Shown: positions 54,308 to 63,292, counted from the stretch's first letter. The stretch: 64,000 nt of DNA from Evansella sp. LMS18 (GCF_024362785.1 NZ_CP093301.1:558001-622000); one strand, 5' to 3'. Notes: generated from the letters alone by a model not told the origin. A program made the numbers and translations.

Positions 54308-55060
54308 CTAACCACGCAGGTGATACATCAAAATGCCCGATGCAATACTTACATTCAAAGACTCCGCTTTTCCGTATATAGGGATGTAAAGGTTCTGATC
54401 ACATTTATTCAACAGGGATTCCTTTACACCGTTCCCTTCATTTCCTGCAATCAGCGCAAAATTATCCTGCGGCTCAATAGCTGTATAAGTGCTTCCATTT
54501 AGCGATGTTCCAAAGACGGGCACACCGTTTTCCTGGCAGATTTCCATCGCTTCCTCAAGGTCCATCTTCTGGACGGGAATATGGAATAAAGACCCCTGTG
54601 CCGAACGTATCACTTTCCCATTATAAGGGTCCACAGTACCTTCGCCGATGATTACTCCCGTCATACCCGCTGCGTCCGCTGTCCGGATCATAGCACCCAG
54701 GTTTCCAGGGTCCTGAACTTCATCTATAAATAGAAATTTCCCTTCCTCCAGTGGAAGATTTTCATTATCAGGAAGTCTGCAAACCGCGGCAAAACCCTGG
54801 GGAGTTTCAGTTTCGCATATTTCATTCATTACTTTGCTTGTTACATGAACAGTCGATACGTCCGTTACTTTCCATTCTGCAGGTATTTCTCTGTCTTCCT
54901 GAGCAATAATTTCATTAATCGTCAGTTCGCCCTTGAGAGCTTCTTCGATTAAATGAATTCCCTCGATAAAAAACAGGCCGGATTTTTCCCTGCCTTTTCT
55001 GGAATGAAGTTTTTTCCATGCCTTTACTTTAGGATTATTAACGGATTCAATTATTTCCAT
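54308..55060 (-). CDS. TrmH/SpoU-family RNA 2'-O-methyltransferase (YsgA-like)
   Basis: A 250-residue SPOUT methyltransferase with an N-terminal substrate-binding domain (VNNPKVKAWKKLHSRKGREK) and the three SpoU motifs DPGNLGAMIRTADAAG, GNEGNGV and IPIYGKAESLNVSIASGI that form the knotted SAM site. It acts on rRNA or tRNA; the target is not known from sequence. It lies upstream of pheS as ysgA does in B. subtilis. Confidence 0.93.
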   Translation of the reverse strand: MEIIESVNNPKVKAWKKLHSRKGREKSGLFFIEGIHLIEEALKGELTINEIIAQEDREIPAEWKVTDVSTVHVTSKVMNEICETETPQGFAAVCRLPDNENLPLEEGKFLFIDEVQDPGNLGAMIRTADAAGMTGVIIGEGTVDPYNGKVIRSAQGSLFHIPVQKMDLEEAMEICQENGVPVFGTSLNGSTYTAIEPQDNFALIAGNEGNGVKESLLNKCDQNLYIPIYGKAESLNVSIASGILMYHLRG

Positions 55061-55238
55061 ACGTTTTCCCTTCTTCCGAATGTTTATCTGCTTGTCTTTT
55101 TTAATATTATAGTAAGTTTTTTTTTCCTTTTCACATATTCATACCCTGTCTCACTCATACTATAACAGAATCAATTGCCAGACAAACCTGGAGACTGGCT
55201 CTTTCTTAATAATAACAATGAAGAAGGGATGGATCAGC

Positions 55239-55445
55239 ATGAGTTTTAATCTTCGTGGAGCTATTATGGACAATATCTCCGGCAGCAGCGCTGAAGACGT
55301 GGAAGCAACTATTACAGATGCTATGCAGAGCGGCGAGGAAAAAATGCTGCCTGGATTAGGTGTTTTATTTGAAGTCTACTGGCAAAATGCAAGCGAACAG
55401 GACAAAAAGGAAATGATTAACCAAATTTCCCAAGGCCTGCAATAA
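55239..55445 (+). CDS. sspI: small acid-soluble spore protein I
   Basis: A 68-residue minor SASP made in the forespore. It is close to B. subtilis SspI, especially [20 protein letters not shown]. The ATG at 55239 matches the family start; the frame extends 7 codons upstream without support. Divergent from the methyltransferase gene, with its own terminator. Confidence 0.95.
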   Translation: MSFNLRGAIMDNISGSSAEDVEATITDAMQSGEEKMLPGLGVLFEVYWQNASEQDKKEMINQISQGLQ

Positions 55446-55465
55446 AATGATTCTCTCCCCCGAAA

Positions 55466-55500
55466 GCTTCGAAAAGAATTTTCTTTTCGGAGCTTTTCTT
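55466..55500 (+). terminator. terminator of sspI
   Basis: Stem GCTTCGAAAAG / CTTTTCGGAGC (one mismatch), 6-nt loop, then TTTTCTTG. Confidence 0.8.
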
Positions 55501-55501
55501 G

Positions 55502-55642
55502 TTGTTGCGTCATAGTGACAGTTGCGTTAGGGCAACACTCCATAAAGCCTTTCGGGCCAACACCTTCCGTCTTCTTTTCTTATAAATTCATCTGATGTCA
55601 CTATGACAAGTGTCATAGTGACAGTTGGGTTAACGCAACTCT
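55502..55642. repeat. TCATAGTGACAGTTGCGTTA repeats with a 28-bp palindrome
   Basis: TCATAGTGACAGTTGCGTTA and a nearby GCAAC occur at about 55509-55535, and a near copy at 55613-55639. In front of the second copy TGTCACTATGACA, AG, TGTCATAGTGACA forms a near-perfect palindrome (55596-55623). No gene is evident in this gap. Confidence 0.6.
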
Positions 55643-55732
55643 ATTCCCTACAGAAACTTAGAAGAGAAGGACTCAGAAAGCATAAAGTGGAGGAAGAAAA
55701 GGACTGGTAAAAACACCTCGCTGCAAGGGCAA

Positions 55733-55799
55733 AAAAGCCTCCTTGAGGGATCCACAATCTGCCGGTTATACCGGAAAATGGTTTCCTCAGGGAGGCTTT
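55733..55799 (-). terminator. terminator of the M42 peptidase gene
   Basis: AAAGCCTCCTTGAGG pairs with CCTCAGGGAGGCTTT; the loop holds an inner hairpin CCGGTTATACCGG; a T run follows on the minus strand. Confidence 0.8.
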
Positions 55800-55806
55800 C
55801 ATTAGC

Positions 55807-56883
55807 TTAACGGTAAGTAATGTCCTCTACCGTTTTGCTGTCTAATTTCTTTATAACTTCAACAATCAGTTTTACCGCATTTTCAAAATCATCACGGTGA
55901 AGGATTGCAGCATGTGTGTGGATATAGCGTGTCGCAATTGTAATTGACAGCGCCGGAACCCCGTTTGCAGTCAGGTGGATTGCACCGGAATCTGTTCCTC
56001 CCGCAGCTACGGAATCAAACTGATAAGGGATTTCCTTTTCATCAGCAGTGTCCGTTACGAAATCACGGAGTCCTTTATGTGAGATCATAGACGCATCATA
56101 TACAAGAATTTGCGGGCCTTCCCCCATTTTTGCCAGGGCATCTTTAGGAGTGACTCCCGGAGTATCCCCTGCGATTCCCACATCCACACCAAAACCAATA
56201 TCAGGCTGGATATGGTGGGCAGAAGTCCTCGCTCCTCTCAGCCCAACCTCTTCCTGGACAGTCCCAACACCATAAACGATATTCGGATGCTTCTCGTCTT
56301 TCAGGCGTCGGAGAACCTCGATAGCGATAGCACAGCCAATACGGTTGTCCCATGCTTTAGCCATGAGCATCTTTTCATTTTTCATAACTGTGAATTCACA
56401 TACAGGAACAATGGAGTCTCCAGGACGGACGCCAAACTCCTCTGCTTCTTCCCTGCTTGAGGCTCCAATATCAATAAACATATCTTTTTTATCAACAGGC
56501 TTTTTCCTTGCTTCAGGAGGAAGAATATGCGGCGGTTTGGAACCAATTACTCCCGGGATGTCTCCCTTTCTTGTCATAATGGTCACCCGCTGTGCCAGCA
56601 TTACCTGCTCCCACCAGCCCCCTACAGGCTGAAATTTAATAAAACCCCGCTCATCAATATGAGTAACCATAAAGCCGATCTCGTCCAGATGGCCGGCGAC
56701 CATAATTTTTGGTCCGTTTTCCTCACCAACCTTCTTTGCGATCAAGCTGCCAAGGTTGTCTGTTTCAATCTCATCAGCGAAAGGTTCAATATGCTTCTTC
56801 ATAACCTCTCTTGCTTCACGTTCGTTTCCAGGGATGCCGTTTGCATCCGTAAGCTCTTTGAGCATACGTAACATATCATCCAT
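55807..56883 (-). CDS. ysdC: M42-family metallo-aminopeptidase/endoglucanase-like (YsdC)
   Basis: A 358-residue di-metal aminopeptidase of the M42 family, usually a large tetrahedral oligomer acting on peptides. Metal ligands and catalytic residues lie in [37 protein letters not shown] and [16 protein letters not shown] lies 11 bp before the ATG. Position relative to ysdB fits B. subtilis ysdC. Confidence 0.93.
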   Translation of the reverse strand: MDDMLRMLKELTDANGIPGNEREAREVMKKHIEPFADEIETDNLGSLIAKKVGEENGPKIMVAGHLDEIGFMVTHIDERGFIKFQPVGGWWEQVMLAQRVTIMTRKGDIPGVIGSKPPHILPPEARKKPVDKKDMFIDIGASSREEAEEFGVRPGDSIVPVCEFTVMKNEKMLMAKAWDNRIGCAIAIEVLRRLKDEKHPNIVYGVGTVQEEVGLRGARTSAHHIQPDIGFGVDVGIAGDTPGVTPKDALAKMGEGPQILVYDASMISHKGLRDFVTDTADEKEIPYQFDSVAAGGTDSGAIHLTANGVPALSITIATRYIHTHAAILHRDDFENAVKLIVEVIKKLDSKTVEDITYR

Positions 56884-57000
56884 AAAAATATGTACCTCCT
56901 TGGTTTATAGAAAAGTAAAAAAATTATGTCACTTCATCTATTATACCTAAAAATTTGTTCTTACTCAAAGAATAGGCTAATTTCTGCCAACGCCGCTATG

Positions 57001-57501
57001 TTAATATCCCTGATTCTGGCGCTCGTGATTCACTTCATTTTTATTATAATAAGCAGCAAGGATCTGCTCCTCTGTAAAGCCAAGCGCAGCACCTGTTTGC
57101 AGGTAAGCACCAAACAAACCGCGGAAACTCAGCCGTGTTGCTTCTTTCTGATGGCGGGATACCGCATCAATTACCTGGTAAAAATAAGGAACAAGTTCAG
57201 GACCCTCTTTCCGTTCTATAACAGGAAAGTCGTAATCGTTCTCTCCTTGAAACCCTTGTTCCAGACCGACAGATAAAATAAAATGTATGCCGTCCACATA
57301 TTCCTCAAGGATTACTTCTTCAGGAGAAGGGCCTTTTTCACTCCAGAATTTAAAACAGCGTGTTTCATTCGCCAGTTCAGCAAGCTCCACATGGAAAGCC
57401 AGGAGTTTTCTCTCCAGCAGCTGTTCGTTTTTAAGTCCATGTTTTGTTTCAATATAATTATCCAGTTTTTTCTGCATTGTAAAAAGCTCTGAAAAATCCA
57501 C
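57001..57501 (-). CDS. dimeric all-alpha dUTP diphosphatase (dUTPase_2)
   Basis: Hydrolyses dUTP (and dUDP) to dUMP. The 166 residues show the all-alpha NTP-pyrophosphatase pattern: FHVELAELANETRCFKFWS followed by EEYVDGIHFILSVGLEQGF, giving the E-x-x-E and E-x-x-x-D metal ligands. The start is GTG with AAGGTG 8 bp upstream. It is a monocistronic gene between ysdC and ysdB. Confidence 0.88.
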   Translation of the reverse strand: MDFSELFTMQKKLDNYIETKHGLKNEQLLERKLLAFHVELAELANETRCFKFWSEKGPSPEEVILEEYVDGIHFILSVGLEQGFQGENDYDFPVIERKEGPELVPYFYQVIDAVSRHQKEATRLSFRGLFGAYLQTGAALGFTEEQILAAYYNKNEVNHERQNQGY

Positions 57502-57668
57502 TTAACAACACCTTCTCCGTAATTTCTTTTTTTTTTGCTTCCAGTCTTACAGCTCACTATTTTTTTGCCAAAAAATAGCTGTTGGCGCATTACTCTTCCA
57601 GATCAGCTATATAAAAACATCAAAATTAACGTTCCAACAAATATTATAACAAAGGATTATGTTTGTTT

Positions 57669-57696
57669 TGAAACCTTCTTTATTTTCACTCGTATA
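57669..57696 (+). promoter_or_regulatory. SigW-type promoter of ysdB
   Basis: TGAAAC, exactly 16 bp, CGTATA: a full match to the SigW consensus. ysdB belongs to the SigW regulon in B. subtilis, so the control is conserved. Confidence 0.85.
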
Positions 57697-57799
57697 CTTA
57701 AGTAAATACTAAAGTAAACAGCCATTTTCCGCTTAACGCTTAAATGACATAGATCTGGGGAAAAGTGTAGCAGAATGGCATTGAAGGAGAGATTGGATC

Positions 57800-58195
57800 A
57801 TGACAGTGATCGTATTTCGTTTGTTCCTCCTATTAGCTGTAGGAATCATCATTTACAGTATTATAAAATATTTGCTGGATCCCCGACGTAAGCTGGAGCG
57901 TGCCCATAATCAGGGGGAATTCTTCCTTTTAGATGAACCGGAAAACGTTCGTAAAAACCTATTGTTTACTTATCGGAATGTGATGTTTGAAGGAGAAAAA
58001 TTCCTGGGGCCTGCTGAGGATTCATTTGAGGTTACTTCTATTATGGTGTGGACGGAAGAAACAGACGGCCTGAAAGGATTAAGTAAAAAAGACTTCCACT
58101 TCATAGAAAAAGAAATCTTAATCAACTACCCTAAGGCTGTTATTGAATGGAAAAGCCCGATTAAAGAACTTTTGAGAAAAATGAATAAAAGCTAA
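57800..58195 (+). CDS. ysdB: YsdB, SigW-controlled membrane-anchored protein
   Basis: A 131-residue protein with one N-terminal membrane helix (VFRLFLLLAVGIIIYSII) and a cytosolic domain (GEFFLLDEPENVRKNLLFTYRNVMFEGEKFLG). GGAGAGA precedes the ATG. The SigW promoter implies cell-envelope stress control; molecular function is unknown. Confidence 0.9.
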   Translation: MTVIVFRLFLLLAVGIIIYSIIKYLLDPRRKLERAHNQGEFFLLDEPENVRKNLLFTYRNVMFEGEKFLGPAEDSFEVTSIMVWTEETDGLKGLSKKDFHFIEKEILINYPKAVIEWKSPIKELLRKMNKS

Positions 58196-58197
58196 TG

Positions 58198-58228
58198 AAC
58201 CAGCAAAGCATCCGCTTGCTGGTTTTTC
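58198..58228 (+). terminator. terminator of ysdB
   Basis: AACCAGCAA / TTGCTGGTT stem, 9-nt loop, then TTTCTTTT. Confidence 0.85.
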
Positions 58229-58331
58229 TTTTGCTCTCACTTGCCTCGAATTGCTGAAAATGTTTTCTTATTTTCCAGCTCTCCCGGGGCATACTAACTG
58301 AAAACTGACAAGGAAAAAAGGAGAGCCAATT

Positions 58332-59213
58332 ATGCATACAATCTGGAAAGGGACCATATCTTTCGGCCTTGTTAACATCCCGATAAAACTTCATGCTGCT
58401 ACGGAAAATAAGGATGTAAAGCTCCGTAACCTTCATAAAGACTGCCATGCCCCGATAAAATACGAGCGTACCTGTTCCGAATGCGGTGCAGAAGTTACCG
58501 GAGATGATATTGTTAAGGCCTATGAGTACACCGAAGGTAAATACGTGGTGCTTGATGAAGACGAACTTGAAAAGCTGAAAAAAGAGCAGGAGGACAAGTC
58601 TGTCGAGATCATCGATTTTGTTCAGCTTGAAGAAATCGATCCCATCTATTTCGACCGGACGTATTATATGAGCCCTAATGAAGGTGGCTCCAAGGCATAC
58701 GCCCTGCTCAGGAAAGCCTTAAAGGACACGGACAAAATCGGACTTGCCAAGATAACGATCAGAGCTAAGGAAAGTCTTGCAGCTATAAGAGTTTATGGGG
58801 ACACAATCGTTATGGAAACACTTCATTTTCCTGATGAGGTAAGAGATGCTAAAGGCGTTCCTAATGTACCTGACGAAACGAAAATTCAGGAGAAAGAGCT
58901 TGCGACAGCTAAAACATTAATTGAGCACCTGACAGCAGAATTTGATCCTGAAAAGTACACGGATGATTACAGACTCGAACTACTGGAACTGATTCGTGGA
59001 AAAGTAGAAGAAGATAAAGGTGTGACAAGACAGGAACAGACAAATGTTATCGACTTAATGGAAGCACTTGAAAAAAGTATCGAAAAAGCGAAACCGAAGA
59101 AAACAAAACGGACGGCGAGAAGCAAAGAAACCGCAGCTAAGAAAACCGGAAAGGCTGCAGGAGAAAAAGGGAAAACACCTAAGAAAACGAAGAAAACTGC
59201 GAAAGAAGCCTGA
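58332..59213 (+). CDS. ku: Ku protein (bacterial non-homologous end joining)
   Basis: Ku dimerises, threads onto DNA ends and recruits LigD. The 293 residues start MHTIWKGTISFGLVNIPIKL and contain the Ku core (HKDCHAPIKYERTCSECGAE, then IDFVQLEEIDPIYFDRTYYM), with a lysine-rich tail (about residues 255-293) that usually contacts DNA. AAAAAAGGAG precedes the ATG. It starts a ku-ligase-polymerase operon. In B. subtilis the pair ykoVU lies elsewhere. Confidence 0.97.
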   Translation: MHTIWKGTISFGLVNIPIKLHAATENKDVKLRNLHKDCHAPIKYERTCSECGAEVTGDDIVKAYEYTEGKYVVLDEDELEKLKKEQEDKSVEIIDFVQLEEIDPIYFDRTYYMSPNEGGSKAYALLRKALKDTDKIGLAKITIRAKESLAAIRVYGDTIVMETLHFPDEVRDAKGVPNVPDETKIQEKELATAKTLIEHLTAEFDPEKYTDDYRLELLELIRGKVEEDKGVTRQEQTNVIDLMEALEKSIEKAKPKKTKRTARSKETAAKKTGKAAGEKGKTPKKTKKTAKEA

Positions 59214-59225
59214 GGTGGCATGGAT

Positions 59226-60197
59226 ATGACCCTGAAGCCAATTAAACCCTTTGAACCAGTCAGCACAGAGTCCATCCCCGAAGGAGAGGAATGGATTTCC
59301 CAGATAAAATGGGACGGCGTACGTATTCTTGTTTATTATGACGGAAAGGAAACAAAGCTGTATAACCGCCGGAAAAACGAACGGACGAATCATTTCCCTG
59401 AAATAGCAGATGTCTCTTCCTATTGCAAAGCAGAATCTGTCATTCTTGATGGAGAAGTCATTGCCCTCGGTGAGAACGGACAGCCATCTTTTCGCCAGGT
59501 CATGCGCAGGGATGCGCTGCGCCGTCTGGACAGGGTGGAGCATATGAAAACATCTGTCCCGGTATATTATATGATTTTTGACATTGTGTACTGTAATGGC
59601 AAATGGGTAAACGAACTCCCGTTAAAGGAAAGGCTCTCTTTATTAGAAGAGATCATCATTCCCAGTAAACAAATACAGCTGACAACGTCAAAAACTGATG
59701 GTGAAACATTATTTGAAGTGACAAAAGACCAGGGGATGGAAGGCATAGTGGTCAAAAATTTACACAGCAAATATAAAATCGAAGGGAAAGACGACAGCTG
59801 GCAGAAAGTAAAAAATATGCAGGACACTATAGCAGCTGTCGGAGGGGTTACTTACAGGAACAATATAGTTAATTCTTTGCTTCTCGGCATGTATGACAAA
59901 GATGGGAATTTCATCTATATCGGCCACGCCGGAACAGGAAAATTAAAACGGGCAGAGTGGGTCTCATTAACTAAACTCGTTGAGCCGCTAAAAAGAGCAG
60001 CTTCCCCTTTTTCCAACAAGCCGGAAAGAATTAAACAGACACAGTGGCTTAAACCAGAACTCACCGTCAAAATACAGTATATTGAGTGGCCTCAAGGAAG
60101 ATCCGTCCGGCAGCCAAGCATTCAGAGCTTCATGAATATTCCTCCGGAAGAATGCATTTTGCCTGACGAGCAAATCCTGGAAAAACAGAAACTGTGA
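59226..60197 (+). CDS. ATP-dependent DNA ligase, stand-alone LigD ligase module
   Basis: Seals ends in NHEJ. The 323 residues have the nucleotidyl lysine motif KWDGVR (Lys28), YNRRKNERT, LDGEV, FDIVY, EGIVVKN and WQKVK, followed by an OB-fold with VGGVTYRNN and WPQGRSVRQPS. This matches the ligase domain of Bacillus LigD (YkoU), but the protein stops here instead of continuing into the polymerase domain. The ATG at 59226 fits GAGGTGG; it follows ku by 12 bp. The next gene overlaps or abuts it. Confidence 0.92.
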   Translation: MTLKPIKPFEPVSTESIPEGEEWISQIKWDGVRILVYYDGKETKLYNRRKNERTNHFPEIADVSSYCKAESVILDGEVIALGENGQPSFRQVMRRDALRRLDRVEHMKTSVPVYYMIFDIVYCNGKWVNELPLKERLSLLEEIIIPSKQIQLTTSKTDGETLFEVTKDQGMEGIVVKNLHSKYKIEGKDDSWQKVKNMQDTIAAVGGVTYRNNIVNSLLLGMYDKDGNFIYIGHAGTGKLKRAEWVSLTKLVEPLKRAASPFSNKPERIKQTQWLKPELTVKIQYIEWPQGRSVRQPSIQSFMNIPPEECILPDEQILEKQKL

Positions 60198-60211
60198 AGG
60201 ATGTTCAGCTA

Positions 60212-61468
60212 ATGACATCGACTATTAAGGATATTTCATTTTTTAAACAAAGACAAAATAACTTTAGCGGAATCTTCTTTATTACAGGAGCAGATCTGAA
60301 GAAAAAAACATTTTCTGCCGGGCTGATCAGAAACAATGAGGCCATCAGTGTCGGGGCATTTTCTCATGGGATGGCTCCGGAAGAAAAAACAGCTCTGCTT
60401 GAGACTTTAAAAAAGAAAGCAGAACCTGGGGACAATATGTTCTTAGCCGTTGAACCAGGAATTTGTGTTGAACTGGAATTCAGCAGCATTAAAAACGGTA
60501 TGCTTGTTAAGCCTGTTTTCCGGCAATTCCAGTTTAAATACAACTGGAAAGACTGCACTCTGGCTAACTTAATGCTCTATAACAGTAAGGTGGAAGATGG
60601 AGTAAATATTACTAACCCTGATAAAATCCTGTGGGACGAGCCCCCGGTCTCGAAGGATGAATATGTTGCATACCTTTTTGAGGCTGCACCACATCTACTC
60701 CCATTTCTCGAGAAAAGAACGGTTACCGTAATCCGCTATCCGGATGGCATTAAAAAGGAAGCATTTTACCAGAAAAACCGGCCGGATTACACTCCGGACT
60801 TTATCAATTCTTATTTTCATGATGATATTAACTATATCGTCTGTGAAAATCTGTCCTCGCTTCTCTGGCTTGGAAACCAGGCTGCCCTGGAGATCCACGT
60901 TCCATTTAATTTTATCGGGGAAACCAACCCATCAGAAATAGTGTTCGACCTGGATCCTCCAGGTACTGATTATTTTCCGCTTGCAATAAAGGCCGCCAGG
61001 GAGATGAAAACACTGTTTGATAAATTCTCAGTCAAAAGTTTTCCTAAACTTTCCGGCGGGAAAGGATTGCAAATTCATATACCTGTGGCCGGATCGCCTT
61101 ACACGTATGAAGAAGCACGTCTCTTTACTGAATTTATTGCTAAATATCTCACGCAATTATTTCCAGACGATTTCACAGTCGAAAGGATGAAAAAAAAGCG
61201 CGGGAATAAACTCTACATTGATTATTTACAGCACTGGAGAGGGAAAACCATTATCGCCCCTTACTCATCAAGAGGGAGAAAGGGAGCCACCGTGGCTGCC
61301 CCTCTTCACTGGGAAGAAGTTAACGACGGGCTCCTGCCAGAAAACTATTCTATTTTCACAGTGAGGGAGCGTCTGAAAAAGCAATCCTGCCCTTTCAAAA
61401 AGTACTTTGGAGAGGAGAATGCCCCGTTAAAAACTGTCATTGAATCCCTGAAAAACCAAGGCTCATGA
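60212..61468 (+). CDS. LigD-type primase-polymerase with an N-terminal OB-like domain
   Basis: The polymerase module of LigD (archaeo-eukaryotic primase fold) as a separate 418-residue protein. The core starts at ITNPDKILWDEPPVSKDEY (about residue 130), with catalytic FDLDPPGTDYF and SGGKGLQIHIP. The first 115 residues are not part of a normal polymerase domain; they resemble a second ligase OB-fold (FSGIFFITGADLKKKTFSAG, then VEPGICVELEFSSIKNGMLV). The ATG at 60212 is preferred (AAGGA upstream); an in-frame GTG at 60194 would overlap the ligase stop. Confidence 0.88.
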   Translation: MTSTIKDISFFKQRQNNFSGIFFITGADLKKKTFSAGLIRNNEAISVGAFSHGMAPEEKTALLETLKKKAEPGDNMFLAVEPGICVELEFSSIKNGMLVKPVFRQFQFKYNWKDCTLANLMLYNSKVEDGVNITNPDKILWDEPPVSKDEYVAYLFEAAPHLLPFLEKRTVTVIRYPDGIKKEAFYQKNRPDYTPDFINSYFHDDINYIVCENLSSLLWLGNQAALEIHVPFNFIGETNPSEIVFDLDPPGTDYFPLAIKAAREMKTLFDKFSVKSFPKLSGGKGLQIHIPVAGSPYTYEEARLFTEFIAKYLTQLFPDDFTVERMKKKRGNKLYIDYLQHWRGKTIIAPYSSRGRKGATVAAPLHWEEVNDGLLPENYSIFTVRERLKKQSCPFKKYFGEENAPLKTVIESLKNQGS

Positions 61469-61497
61469 TTTATCGATCGTTTTCTTATAGTACAAAA

Positions 61498-61522
61498 AAG
61501 CATGCTTATGACAAGCATGCTT
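61498..61522. terminator. bidirectional terminator between the NHEJ operon and the TVP38 gene
   Basis: AAGCATGCTT repeated as an inverted pair around ATGAC; A run on the left, convergent genes on both sides. Confidence 0.75.
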
Positions 61523-61529
61523 CAATCAT

Positions 61530-62111
61530 CTATTCAGAAGGCAGCTTTCTCGGGAAAAACCGGTCCCATTTGTAAGTAGCTGTACCTTTTTTGCCAAGAT
61601 AAGAAAAAAGTGCAGTTGACATAGCGATAAACAGGAGGGAAATGTAGAGTGGCATTTCCGTAATTGCCTGGCCAAATGCTGTGTAGATAGCAGAAGGAAG
61701 TATAACTCCCATTACTGAATATCGCATATATTCCTTAAATGAATTTGTCATTTCCATCAAGTATAGCGATAACAAGTGAAAATGGACAAAGGGCATCATC
61801 CTTAAAATCATTACTTGCCCAAGGGTTAATATTCTGTCTTTAAATATTTTCTCTTTCAGTTTCGTGATTCTGTTCCTCAGCGAAGGAAAAATATCAACGA
61901 CCTTGTAAAAGAAAAAACTCATCAGGGAAAGGCCAATTACAGAATAGAGAGTACCATGAAGAAACCCAAATAAATAGCCGCCTGCAATACATATAACAAT
62001 TACAGGAAGAAATAGAAACGGCCTTATTAAATGAATAAAAATGAATATGACCGGTGCCAGCCAGCCGGATTCTTCAATGACACGAGGGATTGTTTCGCTG
62101 AATGCATCCAT
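61530..62111 (-). CDS. TVP38/TMEM64-family (DedA-like) membrane protein
   Basis: A 193-residue protein with about five predicted membrane segments and the SNARE-associated/VTT pattern: FLPVIVICIAGGYLFGFLHG early and LRMMPFVHFHLLSLYLME later. Such proteins act in lipid or undecaprenyl-phosphate flipping and membrane homeostasis; the exact role here is unknown. GAGGAGG precedes the ATG. Confidence 0.85.
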   Translation of the reverse strand: MDAFSETIPRVIEESGWLAPVIFIFIHLIRPFLFLPVIVICIAGGYLFGFLHGTLYSVIGLSLMSFFFYKVVDIFPSLRNRITKLKEKIFKDRILTLGQVMILRMMPFVHFHLLSLYLMEMTNSFKEYMRYSVMGVILPSAIYTAFGQAITEMPLYISLLFIAMSTALFSYLGKKGTATYKWDRFFPRKLPSE

Positions 62112-62230
62112 GGTGCTGAATCCTCCTCTCTCCTATCATGTCTATGTGAATTTAAACAATCTATTCTTAACGTAACGTTGCATTGTGTTTGCTAACCATC
62201 TTTAAACCTGCAGTATTAATTTTTTCCTAT

Positions 62231-62487
62231 GTGAATGAATTTCATATATAGGCTTTGAATAAAAAAAGACGAACGTTACTTTTCGATTGCAGCGTAAGAC
62301 GGCGACTCTGGCGGGAAAAGCATGAAAAGCTGAAAATCCATTTTTGAAGGCGATCAGCCGGCAAAAATTAGTTGAAGCCGTGCCCGCAGAACGCGTCCGT
62401 CTGAAGCGTCAATCGAACAATAAAGTAACATTTTAAAATAGTGTTCGTATAAAGATGAAAATCTTGAATTATGAAATTGATTCATGT
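62231..62487 (-). repeat. family L repeat, copy C (257 bp), without S module
   Basis: In reverse orientation relative to A and B, it aligns end to end with copy A except that the S module is absent. Ends GTGAATGAATTTCATA and ATGAATCAATTTCATA are inverted repeats. It provides the empty site for S (CCAGAGTCGCCG). It fills most of the gap between the TVP38 and DUF1294 genes. Confidence 0.82.
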
Positions 62488-62498
62488 ATTAAAGTTCT

Positions 62499-62771
62499 TT
62501 ACAAGTAAATAAGGGCAGCTGAAATGACTGCTATTTGCAAAAAAATAATAGCCGGCAGTCCGGCACTGAACAACCTTTTCTTGGTTTTATGCCTGAAAAC
62601 CCTTGAGGAAACCAGCATCCCGGCAGCCCCTCCGAACAGAGCCCATTTCATTAATGTTTTTTCCGGGATTCGCCTATTGCCCTTAACCGCTCTTTTTTTA
62701 TCCGCAGCCATTATTATATAAGCAATTATGTTGATGATTAATAAATAATATATCAGAAAATCAGGTCGCAT
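62499..62771 (-). CDS. DUF1294 membrane protein (YsdA-like)
   Basis: A 90-residue protein with three predicted helices and the DUF1294 pattern MAADKKRAVKGNRRIPEKTL followed by GGAAGMLVSSRVFRHKTKK. Function is unknown. AGGAAGGA precedes the ATG. It sits next to rplT as ysdA does in B. subtilis. Confidence 0.88.
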   Translation of the reverse strand: MRPDFLIYYLLIINIIAYIIMAADKKRAVKGNRRIPEKTLMKWALFGGAAGMLVSSRVFRHKTKKRLFSAGLPAIIFLQIAVISAALIYL

Positions 62772-62893
62772 ACTCTGTCCTTCCTAAATTATATTCAGTG
62801 TTTTTGAATTAGTGTTCAATAACATTTTTAGTATTACATATCAGGACAGTACAGATAGCCGCCGGAAGCGGCCCATACATGTTTTTTCATATA

Positions 62894-62928
62894 AAGAAAA
62901 GCCACTCCCGGAAGAGAGCGGCCTTTTC
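62894..62928 (-). terminator. terminator of infC-rpmI-rplT
   Basis: GAAAAGCCACTC paired with GAGCGGCCTTTTC (one bulge) in a long hairpin; a second hairpin (GCCGC/GCGGC) lies just beyond near 62853-62867. Confidence 0.75.
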
Positions 62929-62935
62929 AGTTTGA

Positions 62936-63292
62936 TTATTTTAAGTTCTCTTTTGCTTTTGAAGCAAGATCAGAGAATGCTTTTTCGTCATGGATAGCGA
63001 TATCTGCAAGCATTTTACGGTTCATTTCAACGCCAGCCTGCTTAAGACCGAACATGAAACGGTTGTAAGAAAGGCCGTTCATACGTGCTGCAGCGTTAAT
63101 ACGTGCGATCCAGAGTTTACGGAAATCACGCTTTTTCTGTCTGCGGTCACGGTATGCGTACAGGTGAGATTTCATTACCTGTCCCTGGGCTGTTTTAAAT
63201 AATCTATGCTTTGAACCTACATAACCTTTTGCAAGCTTTAATACTTTTTTACGACGACGACGGGAAACAAATCCGCCCTTTACTCTAGCCAT
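62936..63292 (-). CDS. rplT: 50S ribosomal protein L20
   Basis: An early-assembly 23S rRNA-binding protein, 118 residues, starting [20 protein letters not shown] with [15 protein letters not shown] and [11 protein letters not shown]. In Bacillus, L20 also represses its own operon through the infC leader, which lies outside the window. GGGAGGGA precedes the ATG. Last gene of infC-rpmI-rplT. Confidence 0.98.
   Translation of the reverse strand: MARVKGGFVSRRRRKKVLKLAKGYVGSKHRLFKTAQGQVMKSHLYAYRDRRQKKRDFRKLWIARINAAARMNGLSYNRFMFGLKQAGVEMNRKMLADIAIHDEKAFSDLASKAKENLK

Noticed and set aside
58285-58300. A SigF/SigG-like -10 (GCATACTAA) upstream of ku, which would fit spore expression.
   Set aside because: No matching -35 at the right distance; not enough to call a promoter.
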